From contig JAEILZ010000003.1 in assembly GCA_018873225.1 (NCBI GenBank), positions 5,022,001 to 5,086,000 on the forward strand: a stretch of 64,000 bases of DNA, in the 5' to 3' direction. Positions 1 to 10,464 of the stretch are shown here, in pieces. The notes beneath the pieces were generated by a model that ran no database searches, was not told the origin of the DNA, and worked only from the letters and a program-made list of their open reading frames with translations. The position numbers and the translations under genes are program-made. The DNA comes from [Phialemoniopsis] sp. UDSM-2020. Taxonomy: Eukaryota; Ascomycota; Sordariomycetes; Thyridiales; Thyridiaceae. Positions within the stretch are counted from its first letter, which is position 1. Every line of letters begins with the position of its first letter.

Positions 1-1758
1 ACACTTGACTATCCCCCTAAACAAGTCGAGAAAGCATACCTGTAGATAATATCCCAGGACTGGGAAGCCTTTGGCGAGGACTTGAAGCTTGTTAACACCA
101 ATTCTTTGGGAAGATTCATCGAGCATCAAAAAGGCAGCTCTACTAGGATGGAGATGATAGTTGTGACAACCAGGCTCGCGACACCACAATAGTTCATAAG
201 CCTCACTATCCTGAGTTAGGTTGTATGAGTCGGGGTCGAGTGACTCGTACCAAGCTCGACTGATCGTCCTCTCTCCCCTCGTGTCTTCGAGGTCAATGAT
301 GCTAGTGTAACAGATTGTGATGCACGGCTCTGGGTGGACGCACCTGCTCATTGATATGCTTGTAGTCAAAGCACTGAGAGGGCCGTGATTGATTGTATTG
401 ATAACAGTGGCGTGCTGGCCCGGACAAGCCCTTGCCAGAGTATCGCCGCAACTTGAGGCACAGGGTGTTGCCAGGCTACAATTTTCTCCATCTCGAAAAC
501 GAGGCTTGGTTCCCGGCAACCTTAGACTTAACGCCCAACCCTGCGGCAGCTCTTCCATGCCTGGGAAGGATAGGTAAGAGCAATGGTTGGGATCAAGACA
601 ATTCATCTCCGAAAGGCGACCTGGCTTGATCTCAGGGGCAATAAATTGAGCAGCGCATTGCCTGAAGTGTACCAACAGATCTTGAAACTCATCCGCTGTA
701 TATCGACTTGCAGGGTAATCTTGGACTTCGGTTTTGAGGTGTCCCACCCAACTTCGATAGAGTTTGATCGGGCTCCTTGAGCTTCCTTCCATGTATGCAA
801 TTGGTCGGACTGCATCGTTTTTAGAATCTTCCGGCAACTCGTGGGGGTGGTGATTAGGGGTGTGACATTGGTTAGTACACACGCCTAGCGAGACTCTGAT
901 AGGTGGCTCCCCATCGCCTACATCAACCGTCTCCAGGAATCCACGGATGAATTGGAGTTTATCCCAGTATAGAACTCGATGCTCACACAGCCGAACATAC
1001 CCCTCCCGTTGCCCTATGCATTGTCGAAAAAGCCGCTGACTTGTGCTTCGGTAATCAGACGAAAACAGGCAACGTGGATGATTTGCCCTGCAGCCGACAC
1101 AATACATTTGTTGCCTCAGCCGGCTCATACGTGCTGCAGATGTTGGAGAGGACAGCGTTGTTGAACAAGCAGAGCAATAGTCCTCAGTCTTATCACTGGC
1201 AAGCAGCTCTCGGAGCTTGGGTAGCGAATATGGCGAGGCTCCTCTCGGCTCGGCCCAGAGAGAACTAGGATCAGAGTTGCGTTCTCGGTGTGTTTCGCGG
1301 AACTCGAACGATGCGTAGAGACGCATGAATAATCGGCTCGTCCTCCGCAGACATTGTATGTCTAGAAGGCTCAACTCATTCATGATGACCAGTAGGATCT
1401 CCTCTGGAAGACGACAAAGCGGACTGCAGGTGAGGTTGTGATAGCCCGCTTTCACGAGCGGATTCCATTTTGGATACTCTTGAATCGCCAGAGCAGGAAC
1501 ACGGATGCGGTGGGTTGAATGTGTGGCCAGTCCATGGTATTGAATTTGTCTCGGGTGATATCGAGGATGCCATGATTGGAAAGATGGCGAAAACTCGGCA
1601 CCTCGGGTCATAGATCCTCTTGTTCTTCTCGTTTTGGGAGTGAAGTGGGAAGAAAACAATTGCAGCATAGCTTTGAGATGTAGCCTATTCATAAAAGATT
1701 GAAGAGTTGTGATAAGGTTTGGACCACATAATCTAAACCGTGGTGCCTGCGCTTCCAT
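1..1758 (-). CDS. F-box protein with Cys-rich motif (3' end beyond window)
   Basis: An uninterrupted frame runs from an ATG at 1758 to about position 40, where a good donor (CAG|GTATGC) suggests an intron leading off the left edge; 573 codons are visible. Residues about 113-155 form an F-box (SPLCRLPEEILLVIMNELSL, followed by LDIQCLRRTSRLF). F-box proteins of this kind act as substrate adaptors in SCF ubiquitin ligases, binding Skp1. Downstream lie CSAC (195-198), CVGC (220-223) and H-P-R-C (227-230), a possible zinc-binding cluster that I recall from other fungal F-box proteins. The C-terminal part has no recognised repeats, so the substrate is unknown. The N-terminal 110 residues are basic and low in recognisable signal; an internal Met (for example at 1608) could be the true start. 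F-box call is strong, exact start is not. Confidence 0.75.
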   Translation of the reverse strand, partial: MEAQAPRFRLCGPNLITTLQSFMNRLHLKAMLQLFSSHFTPKTRRTRGSMTRGAEFSPSFQSWHPRYHPRQIQYHGLATHSTHRIRVPALAIQEYPKWNPLVKAGYHNLTCSPLCRLPEEILLVIMNELSLLDIQCLRRTSRLFMRLYASFEFRETHRERNSDPSSLWAEPRGASPYSLPKLRELLASDKTEDYCSACSTTLSSPTSAARMSRLRQQMYCVGCRANHPRCLFSSDYRSTSQRLFRQCIGQREGYVRLCEHRVLYWDKLQFIRGFLETVDVGDGEPPIRVSLGVCTNQCHTPNHHPHELPEDSKNDAVRPIAYMEGSSRSPIKLYRSWVGHLKTEVQDYPASRYTADEFQDLLVHFRQCAAQFIAPEIKPGRLSEMNCLDPNHCSYLSFPGMEELPQGWALSLRLPGTKPRFRDGENCSLATPCASSCGDTLARACPGQHATVINTINHGPLSALTTSISMSRCVHPEPCITICYTSIIDLEDTRGERTISRAWYESLDPDSYNLTQDSEAYELLWCREPGCHNYHLHPSRAAFLMLDESSQRIGVNKLQVLAKGFPVLGYYLQVCFLDLFRGIVKC

Positions 1759-1794
1759 AATTCGACTGGAATGGGTATCATACGAGCACTTAAT

Positions 1795-2022
1795 TCAAAT
1801 CCCTTCTCTGGCGAGCTCCTCTAGTAACATCTTTGGGTCTGCGTCCGCGTTCGGCTTCTTGCCTGTCGGTGATACCTGATTGGCCTATACAGAGCTAGCG
1901 ATATTGAATGTATTGAGGCATATACCAAAGTTAGGCCGGTTAATATGTTGGGTCATGGATGTACGAGCGACGACTCTGGGGCCGGCTGAAATGGGAGCTC
2001 TAAGGCTGCGCATCGCTGCCAT
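1795..2022 (-). CDS. Candidate two-exon microprotein with mitochondrial-type presequence
   Basis: Exon 1 is 2022-1926 and exon 2 is 1862-1795, separated by a 63-nt GT-AG intron (gtatat...accgacag). The join gives 54 residues in frame. The N-terminus (MAAMRSLRAPISAGPRVVAR) is rich in Arg, Ala and Ser and lacks acidic residues, like a mitochondrial targeting sequence. The C-terminus after the junction is charged and ends LLEELAREGI. No canonical branch site is obvious and other acceptors exist, one of which gives a different frame. The stop lies 36 nt before the F-box ATG on the same strand, so this could instead be 5' leader of that gene. I do not recognise a family. Confidence 0.33.
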
Positions 2023-2429
2023 GTTCAGGTTTTGACTTCTTCAATTAGCACAACCGAGATGGTAAGTTGATAGCACTAAAATGACAGCTTTACGTCAATG
2101 ACTGGACTTGCACGATCGATAGCAATTACGATCTGGCTGGGTTTCAAACAGGATAGATCGAAATGGTTGATGACTGTGTAGGGAAAAGGTCTAGGTTCGA
2201 GCTAAATTATACCAACAAGATTATTATGCTCGGACAATATAAAAGAAGAATATAAAACGGTTGTATCACTCAGCAGATTGAAGCAAACTGATGGGGGACG
2301 ATATACACCACCAGATCTGGTACAGGTCTCTGGAGAAACAATGAAAGGAGGAAAAGGAAACGAAAGAATGGTCTCTCTGATATCGTTCAGAGACATCAAT
2401 GCCAGAAGGGGTTGGGCAAATGAGATGGC
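2023..2429. other. Intergenic, nothing recognised
   Basis: About 400 bases lie between the 3' end of the repeat-rich wall protein and the candidate microprotein, both on the minus strand. They are moderately AT-rich. I see no coding, RNA or repeat signal. Confidence 0.5.
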
Positions 2430-4356
2430 TTAGGCAGTCGACGTAGGGGATGCCGTGCCAGTCTGGCTCGCGGATTGGCTCGCGGTCTGGCTTCCGGTCT
2501 GGCTCGCAGTCGACGACTCGGGTACCGTAGTGACCTCGACATCAGGACTGTCGATGCATCGGGCGCCGTCATTCTGGCCGGACACGGGCCCATCACTGAC
2601 CTTCTCGATGTCGCCGGCCGATGGCACGATCTGCACGCGGTTGATGTCGCCCGTCGCGTTCTCCGAGAAGTACAGGTAGCCGTCCTGGCCGGCGTAGACG
2701 GCGCCGATGGCCGACGCCGGCCGGTCCGTGAACTCGGCGAGGTTCTCCCACGTGTGCGTCGTCATGCTGAAGCGGCTGAGCACGGCGTTTGTGCTCGAGT
2801 CGCTCGGCTTGCGCATCGCGTAGAGGTAGTCGCCGCCGCCGGGCACGTACGCCCAGTCCTTGACCTCGAGGTTGTCGTTTATCATCGTGCCGCTGTCGAG
2901 CACCTGGCCGTACGTCGGCGAGCCCGTGTTGACGTCGACGACGTACCAGTTGCGGTCCGCCGAGCTGAGCCACAGGCGGCCCTGCTGGTCGACGTCGCCG
3001 GTGTTGATGTCGCCGTTGGGGACGGACGCGTCCAGCGTGGTCCAGTTGCCGTTGCCCTGGATCTGGAGGATCTGGCAGGCACCGCCTGCATTGACGCAGC
3101 CATAGATGAAGTTGTCTAGGTGATTGTAGCCGATACCCTGGATGCCGCCTCCGGGCCCGACCGAGCCGATGGACTGCGTGGCGCCGTTGCCGAGGTCGAC
3201 GCTGTAGAGGGTCGAGCTCTGGATCAGATAGCCTTCGCCACTCTCGCACGAAAAGGTGACGGTCGGCGGCTCCGAGCTGGTAGATGAAGACGTCGACGAG
3301 GTGCTGCTGGAGCTGGTCGGCGAAGTCGTCGAGGGTTCGGGCGTCGTGGACGGGACCTCACTGCTCGAAGTAGTCGGCGAGGTTGTCGATTCAACCGTTG
3401 CCACGGAAGGAGTAGGTGGCGGCGGAACGGTTGTGACGCGGATCGTGGTTGTGCACGATTCTGTCCCCGTACAGGAGATAGTCTCGGTGCCGGGCGTCGA
3501 TCCTGGAATCGTCGTGGTTGTAGGAGGAGTAGGGGGAGGGGGCACAGTTGTGACACGGATTGTAGTCGTGCATGACGAAGTTCCGGTGCAAGAGATGGTC
3601 TCAGTGCCTGGCGTCGATCCTGGAACCGTCGTGGTTGTGGGAGGAGTAGGGGGAGGCGGCACAGTTGTCACGCGAATTGTAGTCGTGCATGAAGAGGTTT
3701 CTGTGCAAGGGATGGTCTCGGTGCCCGGGGTCAGACCGGGGGTAGTGATGGTAACAGGTGGGATGAGCGGAGGAGGCGTAGTTGTGACTCGGACAGTGGT
3801 TGTGCATGAGACAACACAATCCGAAGCTGGAGGGATGGTTTCTGTGCCTGGAGTCGGCCCGGTGACAGTGCTGGTGATGGGAGGGTTGATTGGAGGTACG
3901 ACAGGTGGGCCAGGTGGACCAGGTGGCACCTTAGTGACCCAGACGGTTGTGGTGCAAGAGGAAGAGCAGCCCGGACTGGGCGGGAATGTCACTGTTCCAG
4001 GCGTGGTTCCCGGCACAAAGATCGTCTCGCAAGGGGGTCCAGGCGGGTAGATAGTTGTCCCAGGGGTTGTAGGGCCGTTGGGATCGGGGGATCCTGGAGG
4101 GATAGTATAAGTCCTGTATGTAACGCGTAGACATCAGCCGCAAATTCCACATCGAAATGTACGAGAGTCTTGCTTTTTACCTTGTGTTGGTGGATATCCA
4201 TGTACCGGGGTTACTCGGATCATCGCAGATTATCGCGTAGGGCTCGAGCTGAACGACCTGCACTCCCACGGGGCAACCGCCCTGGCCTGGGGCGGCCAAA
4301 GCGGAGCCAATGGCTGCTAAGACCGCCCATTGGGAGACCCAGGATGCAGCAAGCAT
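2430..4356 (-). CDS. Secreted Thr/Pro repeat protein with C-terminal DUF6923-like beta-propeller domain
   Basis: Exon 1 is 4356-4181, intron 4180-4114 (67 nt), exon 2 is 4113-2430; 619 residues. A signal peptide (about 1-22, ending ALAA) is followed by a short Cys-containing segment. Then come about five copies of a roughly 40-residue Thr/Pro unit, each holding PGxTPGTETI, a Cys pair and CTTTIRVTTVPPPPTP, and a Ser/Thr-rich linker. Residues about 310-560 form a globular domain starting near CESGEGYLIQSSTLYSVDLG, with repeated Gly/Trp strands like DUF6923/SMP-30-type propellers. The tail is Ser/Thr-rich without a clear GPI anchor. The layout (signal, glycosylatable stalk, globular head) fits a wall or extracellular protein. 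Domain assignment is by eye; the substrate is unknown. Confidence 0.8.
3410..4050 (-). repeat. In-gene tandem repeats, about 117-120 bp unit
   Basis: Five units encode the PGxTPGTETI...CTTTIRVTTVPPPP stalk. Three (about 3410-3770) are nearly identical at DNA level, with the segment read on the plus strand as gttgtgacgcggatcgtggt recurring near 3431, 3551 and 3671. The two upstream units (3780-4050) are more diverged. Such arrays vary in copy number between isolates. Confidence 0.8.
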
Positions 4357-5374
4357 GTCTACTGTCCTATCCGCGCAGTAGATGAGTAAAAGAAGATGAA
4401 AAGACCAGTGAGGATGGATGAGAGCGATGGAACAGGTCAGTAACGTTTTAGGAACGTGACGAAGTCTTTAATCGAATATATACTTCTAGATTGTGACTGG
4501 TATCGTCTTTGACTTTTATTGACCTTAAAGGCAGTTCTTAGACAACGAGTCAGCTCTTATTGAAGCAGAGGTTGCGGTTGTCTCAAGCTAAGAAGCCGCT
4601 TCATTGTCACTACGAAGTCCAGGGCTCCTTTTGCTCCTGTATCGTTGGAGACAAAGACCGAAAACGATTGAAAGATCCACATCTCTTTACAGCAGAGCAT
4701 CCACCCGTAAACTCTACATCAGTCGATGTTGTGGTGATCTACAGAACAAGCTTCGAGCTAATTATGTGCAGAGTCGATGGGCAGGCTGTGGAATTGATCA
4801 ACGCACCTGAATAGGGCTGTCCTTGACTGTAGCCTGCAGAGCTGAACAGTGAGCACTGATCCACAAGTGGGTACGAGCAATTGCCAGAATCACCAGTTCA
4901 TGATGTGAAAGAGTCTCAGCCTTCGTTTCTTGGCTCGTTACTGATCCTCAGTTGAGATATTATCCATATGTCATGGCATTCTCAGGATCATTCATGAATC
5001 ATAACTGCCCTGTTAAGGCTATGGTCGTCATCTAGCAGTGATCTCTGGGGTCTTGATCGAACATGACTCACAGGAGAGAAGACAAGTAGGAAGCTGAACA
5101 ACTGCAAAGAGCCCCTCTGTGTTCAGATTTGAGTTTTCGGCCTCTCCTGATCCCCACTTCCGTTGGTCAAAACGACCGCGATACTCAGACATCTGCTGAA
5201 CTGCTTTGCATAAGATCAGGAACCATGCCAAGGTGTGAAGCTGTCAGATATAAAGCAGAGCTGGCTGGAATCCCAAACGTCTGTGCTCACTCGTGACTGG
5301 ATCATTTGTTTTCTTAAAGTCCTCACAAGAGCAAGGAGTGTCTCCCAGCCAGTCTCTTCTTTCTCCAAGTCAAG
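4357..5374. other. Divergent intergenic region between two wall-protein genes
   Basis: About 1 kb separates the starts of the Thr/Pro repeat protein (minus) and the small GPI protein (plus). Apart from the TATA box at 5249 I see no gene; short open frames here lack coding character. Confidence 0.5.
5249..5255 (+). promoter_or_regulatory. TATA box (TATAAAG) of small GPI protein
   Basis: TATAAAG lies 120 nt upstream of the ATG at 5375, followed by a CT-rich leader. Confidence 0.5.
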
Positions 5375-5701
5375 ATGAGGTATTCAGCAACGCTCGGCGT
5401 TTCTCTTCTCGCCGCCGGGGCTATAGCCCTCGACAACGCTTCCTTCGCACCGAGCTGCGTTTCGACAGAAGTTCTTCCTCTAGCTACTACTGTATCGTCG
5501 TGTGGACTACCGCTTGCAACGACCCCCGCCAACGACCCTGGGAGCTCATCGGGTGGAGGTGACGCCGAAACATCAGTCGTCACTATTCCGGGCAGCTCAC
5601 AAACTCCCGCCGTTGTCACTGCCGGCGCGACTAAATCAAAGCTAGAGTCCACTATACTCGGGCTTTTCGGCTTTGCTTACTTCGCGATGGCCGGACTCTA
5701 A
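5375..5701 (+). CDS. Small secreted, probably GPI-anchored Ser/Thr-rich protein
   Basis: A single exon of 108 residues. The N-terminus MRYSATLGVSLLAAGAIALD is a clear signal peptide with cleavage near Ala18. The mature part is Ser/Thr/Gly-rich with only two cysteines (near residues 28 and 43), suggesting heavy O-glycosylation. The C-terminus is a hydrophobic stretch (STILGLFGFAYFAMAGL) right before the stop, preceded by small residues, as in a GPI-attachment signal. It is probably a wall mannoprotein. No enzymatic domain is visible. The TATA box at 5249 and CT-rich leader support expression. Confidence 0.65.
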   Translation: MRYSATLGVSLLAAGAIALDNASFAPSCVSTEVLPLATTVSSCGLPLATTPANDPGSSSGGGDAETSVVTIPGSSQTPAVVTAGATKSKLESTILGLFGFAYFAMAGL

Positions 5702-8044
5702 AGGGACAAGCCCAAGTCTGGGCATCTCTGGTTTGGCGTCTCTATGGAAACTTGGAGGATCTGTGGATGGAATTGTTTTGAAAGCTTGTCTTGATTTCAT
5801 ATGGAACAATTGTACATGAGACTCAATAACAGGAATTGTGTTGGGGTGGCTGGTAATAAATATTTGGTAGTTGCGAATACGTTTTTCAGGCAGTATTATA
5901 GTAGTCATCAAATTTCTCACATGATAAATGTTGGTGTCTCCCGGTGTATGGATAGAGTGCATATGCCGTTATAAAAATAGACGACCGATCGCCCAGGAAC
6001 ACATTCTTGAAAAGCAATGTGCATTCAATAGATAAGCTAATTTGTAGGGCAGAGGAGCAACTTGTGTCTGATCGCTCCTAGTCTATGGGGCTGCTCGCTC
6101 AAAATGGTCTGATAAAGCCCTATGTGGAAAAAGATCCGACAGTGGAGAACGACACAACGGCCAAGCCTTGTCAACACTAATATCGACACTAAGGCTCAGC
6201 TGAACAACATCTTCCAGACGGCTTTGCAGTTATCCGGAGTGCTCCGTGTCGGTCGAGCGGCAACTCCGCGAAGGCCCCGAAGTTCATTATGCTATTGTTA
6301 ATCGTCTGAGACATCATGTGCAAGTTGAGCTGAAAGCTCTGTGAAAGCTCTCGTATGGAGAAAAGCATTGACTCAGGCCTCAATGAGATCCTCCTGATGC
6401 TTCCCGTCGTTCCGGAACCCTGTTCGTTCGTTCGTGATACTGCTACATTCTACGGGGCTTGCCTAGGGGAGACTCTTGAACATTGACATGTATTCTTGTA
6501 CTAACGATCAAAGGAAGGGAACTTTCGGGTACGAAGTGTATGTCGATCAAGAGTCTGCCTCAGCGAGTATGGAGCGTTCACGATGCCCACCTAGCAATCA
6601 CGACATGGAGGAAAGAAGCTTGAGGAAGTTGTCCCTGGGCGTTTTTGGACTGATTAGTCAGGCTAGTGCCAATAGCATGATCCGGCTCCAAGTGTTGAAC
6701 ATGAAGGGACCGCTGTGCCACGCTCTTCCGAATCTACTGCCCGTGTGAAAACATGGATCGAAGTACAATTATGGATAAATATAGCCTGGTGAAATTTCCT
6801 GGATATGTATCTCAACAGTCGAGTGTGAAAAGAGATCAATGGTGAGTATACTTCGACGCCAATGCGATGAGAGAGTTGACATTGGTGATGTTGCCTGCAC
6901 CTTCTGGTTCAATGTTGATCCGCTGACAAGACGCACTAATGGCATTAACCAGATATCCACTGTGATTAGCCAGTACTGTACTAAATATATGGATATGCAA
7001 AGAAGCTCAGCTCCTATGGACGGCAAAAGTTGCGAAGCCGTTCTGAAGGGGGCGTCCCAGCCACCGGAAGACTGCGCGCTCCATCAAGCCTGTACTCCAC
7101 ACGAGCACGTACGTACGTACAGTCGCCCTTTAGCAGCCCCATTGCAGTGGATATATAGTCTGACTTCGGTGGATAGAATGTGACAGCCTAAGTGTGGCTA
7201 GGGAACAGGACCTTTTACTTCACTTGATTGTGATGACTTGAGGTTCCACAGACAAGACAACCCGAGCATGATGGACCAACTAGTGAAGATTACTGCGGGG
7301 AACATTGCCCAGGTATACCTGATTCATTTGGTTGATTTTGCGGCGCAGCGAGAGAACGGAGCAGAAGGCCACAAAAATAACAGTAGTGAAATCCGACCAG
7401 TCAGTTTCCAATGGAGATCACCATATGTGGGGAGGAGTTTAGGGCTGGCAGTTCATTTGGCTGACATGAACATCGGTGGCATGCGACGCACTCGTCTCGA
7501 GGTAATTTGTGGTCTGTGCCCTGGCATGTGAAAGGTAGATGTAGGCACTGAGGAAAAAGGCTGCGTTCCGAACGTACAAAGGATCATCAGCGTGATTCAG
7601 ACCTCGTCTCACTTACTTTAACAGCCGGTGAAAATGTGCATTTGACCCTCTTAAGTTAGAGACTCACACATATGCAACTTTTATGACTCAACAGGCCCCC
7701 AAACCATCCTACTGGCGCGATATTGTCAAAACAAAAATACCACCGAAGAAGTCATCTGATGAAAGAGCGTGCGGGCCCCAGGGAAAGAGTTGCGTGGGTC
7801 ACGCTTCAGTGACAGCTCGAGCGCCCAAAGGCTTTGGTTGCAGCGGCAATGGATCTTGTATTCGCCGTGTTTCCTGTTTTCTATGTTTTTTTCTCCTTTT
7901 TCGCTTTCTTTTCTACTTGCTTAGTTCCTTGTTCCTGCCCTCTCTATGCTTTTTAACTCATTTCTCTTGCCGTGTTTCAAGAAATGTCAACTTCGTTCAA
8001 TATGTCAACAAATGAACGATCCCAATATGATCCCAGACGAGGCA
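5702..8044. other. 2.3-kb convergent intergenic region
   Basis: The region lies between the 3' ends of the GPI-protein gene (plus) and the acidic-protein gene (minus). Open frames of 60-114 codons (for example 6839-7183 and 7238-7531) show no recognisable protein and no linked splice sites. Near 7100 is an ACGTACGTACGT run. A pyrimidine tract at 7862-7978 is listed separately. I see no transposon ends. Confidence 0.5.
7862..7978 (+). promoter_or_regulatory. CT-rich tract without an evident downstream gene
   Basis: About 115 bases are largely C and T on the plus strand, as seen just upstream of highly expressed filamentous-fungal genes. The only following plus-strand start (7985) opens a frame of about 31 codons. 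It may drive a non-coding antisense RNA across the gene at 8045-9772 or be a decayed promoter. Confidence 0.3.
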
Positions 8045-9772
8045 TTAAAGTCGAGAGAAATGCCATTCTCGGACCGTAGCCGTAACCATTACGTCCAAAC
8101 CGCCATCCTCTCCTAAGCATCCGCTGGCGACAGCACTCTCAATGGAAACAATGGGATCCATCTCGAGGTGAAACCAATCCCGTTCAAGATTATTGACCTC
8201 CTTTACCCAACAGTCCCAGCTGACTCGGTCCAAGTCGGTGGCCTTCCAGATGCCATGTCTCATACCCGCAAACAGACTGTACCAGGATCGAGAGTCTTCC
8301 GCGAGGGCCGGATATTTCTCCCGCAGGTAGTACATGCAAAGTCGCTGCAGCTCGTACTCCTCGCGGCTGTAGCCGACAAAGTGGGCAGGATTCCGAGGCC
8401 ATGGCCATTCAGGACTGCCATCGTCGACCCATCCCAACAGATTGAAGAGGCCGCTGAAGGAAGCGCCAAAAGGGAGCATAGTGACTGGCGGCGCCGCCCA
8501 CAACAACACGCAGGCGATGCCCGACCAGTCGGACCGGACAACGATGTTGAACTCGTTGAGGTGAGGGTTATGAGGCACGACGGGCCAGTCACGGTCGCTT
8601 GTGAAGGGGTCGACATCACCGCCGAATCGAAGCCGAAGAGGCTCGCATACGAAGTCGACAAAGTGTTTCAGGATGTTGATGTACTTGTCCTGGTTGACCC
8701 GTAGACCGAGCCGGCGACAGTCAGCGGCGAATGGGCGACCAGCGGGCATTACGATGCGCCATACGAATAGCTCTTCCTTGTGGTTTGATGACAGGCCTAT
8801 GTGACCGACGTAGGTGTACTCCGGAACGAATTCGCCATAGGCTTGTTTGGCAGCGACGAACATATTTGCATCCAGCTCCTCAAAGGTGATGTAGAACAAG
8901 GTCATCAGAGCGGGATGGGTCACGGTGATGTCCATAATCTCGACCATGTAGCTGTTGGGAAACTGAAATTCGGAGGGGTACGCGTGAAAATTGAGCGGCC
9001 GCTGTCCACCACCCTGTGAGCCGATGCCCGAGGACAGGTATGCTTCAAGGCAGTACTCCTCGCACTCGGTGCGATCAATGTGCTCCCGGCTGTGAAAGAA
9101 GCTTATCACAAGGTCGATCGCCCTTGGTGAAAGTCGGGAGTTATCCGCGGCCGACATCCAGCCTACAGCGTCAGGCTTCGACCAGTCGATATAATCGCCT
9201 TCCATAGCATCGCCTAGCTCGCGAGAGATAGCCTCCACTCCATTATCTGCGTTCAAGTCCAGGTCCTTCATCTTTTCCAGAGTTCGAGCAGAAGCAGTGG
9301 CGTGCAACAAGTCGAGCATCTCATCCCTATCGCCCTGGACTGCGCGTTCATAGTCCTCCAGGTCGGACTTCTCCTCGGCATCCATGTCCTGCTCGGTCTC
9401 TTCCTGACACTCGCTCACGGTCCGACCCTCGTTCAACTCCTCGGGGTCAACATATGCCGCATCGAAAGAAAAGATCGGCACTGCTCCTTGCGCAATGGTC
9501 TATTCCGGGTTTCCAGCTTCTTCGTCTCCGTCCTCTGCATCACTCATGCCTGGTTCATCGCTTAGATCCTCCTCGTCCGCCATATACTTCTCGAAGTTCG
9601 CAACTTCCTCCGCGGTAGCGAATCGATCAATGACGTTCTCAGGGGCAGCTTTGTTGCGAGCTTCTCGCTTTTGTTTCTTGGCAGAAGGGAAAGAGACAGT
9701 GAGGAAGGTGACAACACCATCTTCTGTGCGATGCCTTTTGAATGAAGGCGCAGGCATGATGAAAGACGACAT
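8045..9772 (-). CDS. Large acidic protein of unknown family; in-frame TAG lies in a possible 63-nt intron
   Basis: From the ATG at 9772 one frame stays open to 8045 except for a single TAG at 9502-9500. Read straight, it gives 90 residues, TAG, then a further 484 codons. A GT-AG segment at 9543-9481 (donor GTGATG, acceptor GCAG, exactly 63 nt) contains the TAG. Removing it keeps frame and yields 554 residues, which is the model proposed here. The N-terminus is basic (KKQKREARNK), then strongly acidic to residue about 140. The C-terminal two thirds are Trp/Tyr/Phe-rich and look globular (for example YWxxL-like and WPVVPHNPHLNEFNIVVRSD). I do not recognise the family. Alternatives are a nonsense allele, readthrough, or a shorter protein from the Met near 9388. 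The splice donor is only moderate and no CTRAC branch is visible. Confidence 0.6.
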
Positions 9773-10464
9773 GTTGTTGCTTTAGGTAAGATCTGAGCGG
9801 CGAATTGGATTTGAATGCTTGTTCGATAGTTTGATAAGTGTCGTAGTAAAGTGGTTCTTTGGACGAGATTAAGTACTTGTTCGGGAACAAAGGATGGTGT
9901 AGAAGAAGCAATTTGTGATGAAACATGGCGTGAAGAGGGGCAATGAAGGAGATTGCAGAGAAAAAAGGCAAGTTTCCAAGAATTCATTATCGCCTGGAAC
10001 CCTTGGTGAAGGTAGGTCTACATTGTGACGGAGGCCCAATTGTCTGGAAAAGATGTAGGCGAAATCTGCCTTGTTTTGAAATCGATGGCAGGGTGTTCAA
10101 CCTTTGTACATATCTGATCCGAGCTACTGGCAGCCTGTTCGCTTTCCGTGCTGTGATTACATGCATCGTTGCTTGTAGGATGCCCCATCACATTCTCACT
10201 TGTCAAATAGCGCAGCGATACGTGTCAACACAGTTAAACACCGATTTTATCAAACTTGAATACTGGGCGTTGTCAGTCCGTGGACGTGAACACTTCCTGG
10301 ACCGATGACTAGGTCGATATGCCGTTGGCTTTGCGGTGTTCGTGAGTGTACAACATGCAGTGAAAGGACGGGTGGACGTGAGTTACATAGAGCGTAGGTA
10401 GTACTCAACGTTCAGTGATACGTAAAGACTTCTTGTTCCAGCCATTTAAGGAGCTTCACCTGCC
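9773..10464. other. Divergent intergenic region
   Basis: About 690 bases lie between the starts of the acidic-protein gene (minus) and orphan gene A (plus). I see no recognised motif; short frames on both strands look like chance. Confidence 0.45.

Noticed and set aside
2190..2210. GGTTCGAG resembling a tRNA B box
   Set aside because: No A box or cloverleaf partner sequence is present at the right distance.
2475..3119. Long plus-strand frame (214 codons) rich in Arg, Val and Ala
   Set aside because: It is antisense to the GC-rich globular domain of the wall protein, with no start context or family match.
3256..4050. 264-codon plus-strand frame with Val/Gly repeats
   Set aside because: It is the reverse complement of the Thr/Pro repeat array; repeat DNA gives open frames on both strands.
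9512..9599. Alternative intron from GTATAT to the TAG in the acidic-protein gene
   Set aside because: Its 88-nt length breaks the reading frame; only the 63-nt segment restores it.
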